Shown here piece after piece: positions 61,038 to 64,000 of a stretch of 64,000 nt of DNA. The DNA is taken from NCBI GenBank assembly GCA_902529105.1, contig CABZUW010000001.1, positions 1 through 64,000 on the forward strand. The letters run 5' to 3'. Both the position numbers and the translations under genes were made by a program. Positions within the stretch are counted from its first letter, which is position 1, and every line of letters begins with the position of its first letter. The notes under the pieces are model-generated. The model saw only the letters and a program-made list of their open reading frames with translations. It was not told the origin of the DNA and searched no databases. Source of the DNA: an uncultured Pelagibacteraceae bacterium (GTDB lineage: Bacteria > Pseudomonadota > Alphaproteobacteria > Pelagibacterales > Pelagibacteraceae).

Positions 61038-61462
61038 TTCGATTTATTCCTATAATAATATTCTCTATCTCTTTTTCTTTTTTTAATTAATTGTTCCTCA
61101 GTGAGATTCCGATGTCTTTCTTTATAATGCTTCTTTTTTTTATTTAACGGCATTAAATCTCTGTATCTTTTTGATTTGTATCTTTTTCTTAAAGTTTTTT
61201 CAGAAATATTTTTTGTTTTAAAATCATCGATTGATTGATCCGATGAGTGGTTAAAAATTTTAGATAATGGCAGTTTGTTGCCATGATGACCAAAAATTAA
61301 ACCCGGTCTTTCAGTTTCTTTTCTTGTTAATATTTTTTTATTTCTAAAAGTTTTTTTTGTCCAAAAACTGGGTTTTAAATTAATTATTTTTTGAATTTCC
61401 TCATTGCTTCGTAATATCCACTGATTATGACCTTCTGGGTTCCTGTTAAAAATTTTTTTCAA
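61034..61462 (-). CDS. highly basic protein of unknown function
   Basis: 142 residues from a TTG at 61462 one base past the previous stop. Very basic (KKIFNRNPEGH..., LRKRYKSKRYRDLMP, RKRDREYYYRNKSK), with about one third Lys/Arg; the C-terminal tail resembles basic ends of HNH-type or other nucleic-acid-binding proteins, but no catalytic motif is present. Probably DNA or RNA binding; not otherwise assignable. Confidence 0.65.
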   Translation of the reverse strand: MKKIFNRNPEGHNQWILRSNEEIQKIINLKPSFWTKKTFRNKKILTRKETERPGLIFGHHGNKLPLSKIFNHSSDQSIDDFKTKNISEKTLRKRYKSKRYRDLMPLNKKKKHYKERHRNLTEEQLIKKRKRDREYYYRNKSK

Positions 61463-61463
61463 A

Positions 61464-61643
61464 TTATTCTATTAAATCTTTCCAACTTTTTTCAGTTTCA
61501 GATTTAGGGCTGCTATTGTTTTTATTATTGTCTTTTTCTTTTTTCATTTCTTTGTAAAGATTAATAAAATCTTGTCTGGAACCTTTTTTCTTTCCCATTT
61601 CCCTAAATTTATTTGTCCACTTGTTTCTGTTCTTTTTATCCAT
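61464..61643 (-). CDS. small charged protein, 59 residues
   Basis: ATG 61643 to TAA 61464-61466. Product starts MDKKNRNKWTNKFREMGKKK and ends EKSWKDLIE, highly charged and helical. It fills the gap exactly, starting 2 bp after the DUF2130 gene stop and ending 1 bp before the next start, which is strong evidence that it is a real gene. Function unknown. Confidence 0.65.
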   Translation of the reverse strand: MDKKNRNKWTNKFREMGKKKGSRQDFINLYKEMKKEKDNNKNNSSPKSETEKSWKDLIE

Positions 61644-61645
61644 TT

Positions 61646-62737
61646 TTATTTCAACTTCATGTCCCTGTGTTTGTCTAAAAATGCTGAAAGCCCTATTTTT
61701 TCTATTTCAGAATAAAGTTCCTCTAAATTAATGTCCATAGAATCTAATTTTGTTATTGCATCTTCAATGTTTTTTTTTGCAGATTTTAATTTTTTTCTTG
61801 TGTCAGATTTATCCTCTATTGATTTAAAAGTTGCGTTTTTAACTTTTGGATTTTCCCAAAACTTTAATGCAGAAAGTTCATTTTCTTTACCCGATTTTCT
61901 TTCTTTTGAGAGTTGAGTAAGTAAATATCTTTGCGTTTGTGCCAATGTCTTTAAAACGTCATAGTCATATTTACATAAAAAAATATTACCTTTGTGATCA
62001 AATTGTACATCTTTAGGAAAATCTTTAGGTAGCGTTCTAGAAAATATTATTCCAATATCAGATCCTGACTCCTTCATATCTTCTTGCAACTTACCTATCC
62101 ATTTATTACTCCAGGCCTTAGTTTTTTTTCTTTCATAAAGAATTTTGCTAATTACTGATCCTTGTTCAATAACTTCTTGTATCCAATCTCCACCTGACTC
62201 GCCTTTTTCATATTCTTGAATTTTATCATTCTTATCTTTGAATATTTTTTTTAAATATTCCCCTAGTGAAATTTCTGCACCAGATCCTTGATCTACAGTA
62301 GTTCCTTGATTTGCAGTTTGACTTAAGGTCTGTATTTGTTTTTTTAATCTAGTCTTATCTAAATCCCATTGATTTTTTTCCTCATTATGTTTATTAAGTT
62401 GATCTTCTCGATCTTTTTTGATCGCATTTTCTATTAGTGCTTCGTAGTGCTCTTTATTCGAAGCTCTGTCAGCTTCAATAGCTTTTTTAATCTCAGCTTT
62501 TTTATCTGCATCAATTTTTTTATTTTTTTCTTCAAGTTCTTGGATTTTGTCGAGATTAGCTTTATTTTTTTTTTCTTCTTCATCTCTTATTGTTTGTTTA
62601 AATTTTTCAAGATTATCTTTATTTTTTTGTCTTTCTTCGTCTCCAATTTTTTTTTTATGTTTTTCAAGATTTTGCTTAATAGCATCCTCCATTGGAAACT
62701 CTGCTTTACATACTGGACACGTTACTTTTTCAATCAT
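61646..62737 (-). CDS. DUF2130 family protein, predicted PD-(D/E)XK nuclease
   Basis: 363 residues. N-terminal CPVC zinc-type knuckle (C7, C10), long coiled coil (about 20-140, Lys/Glu repeats), then the DUF2130 domain with GGDWIQEVIEQGSVISKILY, ERKKTKAWSNKWIGKLQEDM and SDIGIIFSRTLPK. In this superfamily the Asp and the ExK elements form the metal-dependent nuclease centre; RmuC-like proteins are relatives. Role in DNA processing likely, exact substrate unknown. Confidence 0.85.
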   Translation of the reverse strand: MIEKVTCPVCKAEFPMEDAIKQNLEKHKKKIGDEERQKNKDNLEKFKQTIRDEEEKKNKANLDKIQELEEKNKKIDADKKAEIKKAIEADRASNKEHYEALIENAIKKDREDQLNKHNEEKNQWDLDKTRLKKQIQTLSQTANQGTTVDQGSGAEISLGEYLKKIFKDKNDKIQEYEKGESGGDWIQEVIEQGSVISKILYERKKTKAWSNKWIGKLQEDMKESGSDIGIIFSRTLPKDFPKDVQFDHKGNIFLCKYDYDVLKTLAQTQRYLLTQLSKERKSGKENELSALKFWENPKVKNATFKSIEDKSDTRKKLKSAKKNIEDAITKLDSMDINLEELYSEIEKIGLSAFLDKHRDMKLK

Positions 62738-62762
62738 TTGGATCCTCTAGTTTTTAGCTTTA

Positions 62763-63638
62763 TCAATTTATTTTCATTTTTTTCATTTTTTTTATAAGCT
62801 CTTCAAATTCTTTTGAATAAAGCTCTAAAGAATTTTTTGCATTTATTCTCATTTCTAATATTTCTACTAAAGAAGGTAGAACTTTATTAATCAGTTCAAT
62901 GATTTTAATATTTTCCTTAATATCCCCCTTTTTCAAAATAAGTTTTTCATTATACCATCGACAATTATCACAATCACTACCTGAATTTGGCATTTTTTCA
63001 GATTCTAAGCAATTTTTTAAACCAACTAAAGTATCTTCAATATAATCTGTTTTTAATTTGTAAGGTAATAGTGTTGTTTTAAAATTGACTGTTTTGTTAA
63101 ATGTTTTTTGACTTTCGTCTTGAGCATTACAAATCAACCAATAACCAGTATCATGAACTTTAAAGTCATTTATCTTTAAAAGATAAGCATAAAAATCAAG
63201 CTGTCTTAAATAAGATTTATGATAATGTTTATCTGATGAAGTAAAGTCTACTAATTTTTTATTAGACGTAGCTTTATAATCTAAAACAACTATTTCATCG
63301 GTATCTTTGTTTAACCACAAATCGTCTAAAGCACCAAATATTTCTATACCTGTTTTTTTTGATTTGGCTCTAACACCACTTCTATTAAATCTATATTTTT
63401 TTAAAGTTTCTGGATCAAGACCATTATAAGGAACAAAGTTTAAATTATAATCTTTGAATATTGGATGAGGTTCACCTTTTGCTCGTAATTCATCAAATTC
63501 TTCTTTTAATAAGGCGTCTACTCTAGAATTAATTGGATGACCTGGAGTTCCTGGAGGTTTGATTTGATGTTTTTCTAAAAGATAAAAACACAAAGGACAT
63601 TTTATAAAATTATCCCACTTAGTTCTACTTATTTCCAT
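62763..63638 (-). CDS. RecB-like PD-(D/E)XK nuclease with Fe-S cysteines
   Basis: 291 residues. Nuclease motifs in order: FGALDDLWLN (D105), VVLDYKAT (D120, K122) and YLRQLDFYAYLL (Q146), the RecB/Cas4/AddB arrangement. Cysteines C14, C17, C223 and C226 (KCPLCFY and SDCDNCRW) flank the core and could hold a 4Fe-4S cluster as in Cas4/AddB. C-terminus (235-291) is a helical coiled coil. Not a Cas4 in a CRISPR locus. Overlaps its upstream neighbour by 14 bp. Confidence 0.87.
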   Translation of the reverse strand: MEISRTKWDNFIKCPLCFYLLEKHQIKPPGTPGHPINSRVDALLKEEFDELRAKGEPHPIFKDYNLNFVPYNGLDPETLKKYRFNRSGVRAKSKKTGIEIFGALDDLWLNKDTDEIVVLDYKATSNKKLVDFTSSDKHYHKSYLRQLDFYAYLLKINDFKVHDTGYWLICNAQDESQKTFNKTVNFKTTLLPYKLKTDYIEDTLVGLKNCLESEKMPNSGSDCDNCRWYNEKLILKKGDIKENIKIIELINKVLPSLVEILEMRINAKNSLELYSKEFEELIKKMKKMKIN

Positions 63639-63951
63639 AAGTTCTCCAATTTTTATTCTCTTTTAATTTTTTTGATAAAACTACTTCTTTTAACTTTTCT
63701 GATAAAACTAACATCTCTATCTCATTTTTTTTATACTCATGTCTTATCCTCAAGTACCTAGCTAATCTCAATAGATTATATGGTAAAAAATATATGTTTA
63801 AAACAAGTTTTAATACAGGCCTTGTTTTATAAAATTCTTTATTAGCTTGTTTTCTAATTTCCCTGCTAGCTAAATACATGTCAATATCATGTTTCCAGCT
63901 TTTACAGTAAGTTAGACGATCCTTAAGTTTATTTTTAAAATAGTTATTCAT
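63625..63951 (-). CDS. unknown basic protein at island edge
   Basis: 108 residues from ATG 63951 (10 codons of upstream open frame lack a good start). Basic, with one amphipathic or weakly hydrophobic helix (LKLVLNIYFLPYNLLRLARYL, about 55-75) and a Lys/Glu helical C-terminus. No family recognised. First visible gene of the minus-strand operon; its upstream region lies outside the window. Confidence 0.65.
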   Translation of the reverse strand: MNNYFKNKLKDRLTYCKSWKHDIDMYLASREIRKQANKEFYKTRPVLKLVLNIYFLPYNLLRLARYLRIRHEYKKNEIEMLVLSEKLKEVVLSKKLKENKNWRTYGNK

Positions 63952-64000
63952 TTTACGTACCTCGCAATTTGTCTGTAACATTGTGGTTTTACTGAGGATT

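Noticed and set aside
62447-62797. Plus-strand Phe/Ser-rich frames opposite the DUF2130 coiled coil
   Set aside because: They are the complement of a Lys/Glu-rich coiled-coil; hydrophobicity is a by-product of AAA/GAA codons read backwards.
62763-63638. Calling the RecB-like nuclease Cas4
   Set aside because: Motifs fit the wider RecB/Cas4/AddB group, but there is no cas1, cas2 or repeat array, and the Cys arrangement (two plus two) differs from the usual one plus three.
1-64000. CRISPR array, IS elements, prophage structural genes, rRNA
   Set aside because: No regularly spaced 25-40-base repeats, no transposase motifs, no phage structural genes and no rRNA-like GC-rich blocks were noticed on reading both strands.

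Overview
The window looks like a piece of a SAR11 (Pelagibacterales) or closely related streamlined marine alphaproteobacterial genome. This is inferred from very AT-rich DNA, genes that abut or overlap by 1-14 bp, and a typical SAR11 gene set: TRAP and ABC transporters with periplasmic binding proteins, taurine uptake, dimethylglycine/sarcosine-type dehydrogenase, TauE exporters, a carboxysome-free carbonic anhydrase pair and methylthioadenosine salvage. No rRNA, CRISPR array, IS element or complete prophage was seen.

Layout. 0-2.1 kb: a cut gene end, a secreted protein and a stand-alone inverse-autotransporter barrel. 2.1-7.7 kb: a minus-strand operon dctP-dctQ-dctM-dusA plus two TauE permeases. 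7.7-13.2 kb: CoA transferase, cmk, rpoZ, MFS carrier, hydroxyacid dehydrogenase, PNPOx-like and beta-CA-like proteins. 13.2-20.5 kb and 26.5-29.8 kb: glycan genes (OGT/SPINDLY-like, GT4, GT9, GT2, rfbBAC), a frameshifted redoxin, and a polar amino-acid ABC importer. 21.5-26.5 kb: a polyamine/methylthioadenosine module (SpeD-SpeE fusion, FucA-like aldolase, MtnA, MtnP, Apt), best read as a short route from MTA to DHAP rather than the full methionine salvage cycle.

29.8-31 kb: an intact tRNA-Met and a truncated second copy bracket a 0.9 kb segment with 11-bp-periodic TGGACCA repeats at both ends and three small minus-strand genes; it reads as a decayed tRNA-targeted integrative element. 31-48.4 kb: tldD/tldE, a TPR protein, then two divergent blocks around taurine and methylated amines: transaminase-ald-DMGDH on the minus strand, and tauABC-Gfo/Idh-sulfotransferase-Ldh2-PQQ dehydrogenase on the plus strand. 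TauC carries a very large extra N-terminal part. 48.4-51.8 kb: a double winged-helix regulator, a BASS carrier, a small CxxC protein behind two Fur-box-like sites, psiE and a phosphatase.

51.9-64 kb is the most unusual region: a giant leucine-rich-repeat protein and a lidless Hsp70 are transcribed divergently from a 54-bp symmetric promoter; Hsp70 is followed by an 871-residue PDZ-PDZ-TerB/J-like protein; facing them is a six- or seven-gene, tightly coupled minus-strand operon encoding an M48 protease with a TerB-like tail, three unknown proteins, a DUF2130-type nuclease and a RecB-like Fe-S nuclease. This combination of chaperone, protease and nucleases is the best candidate for an undescribed system (stress or defence island). 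Three genuine small genes (55, 53 and 59 codons) were found by direct reading.
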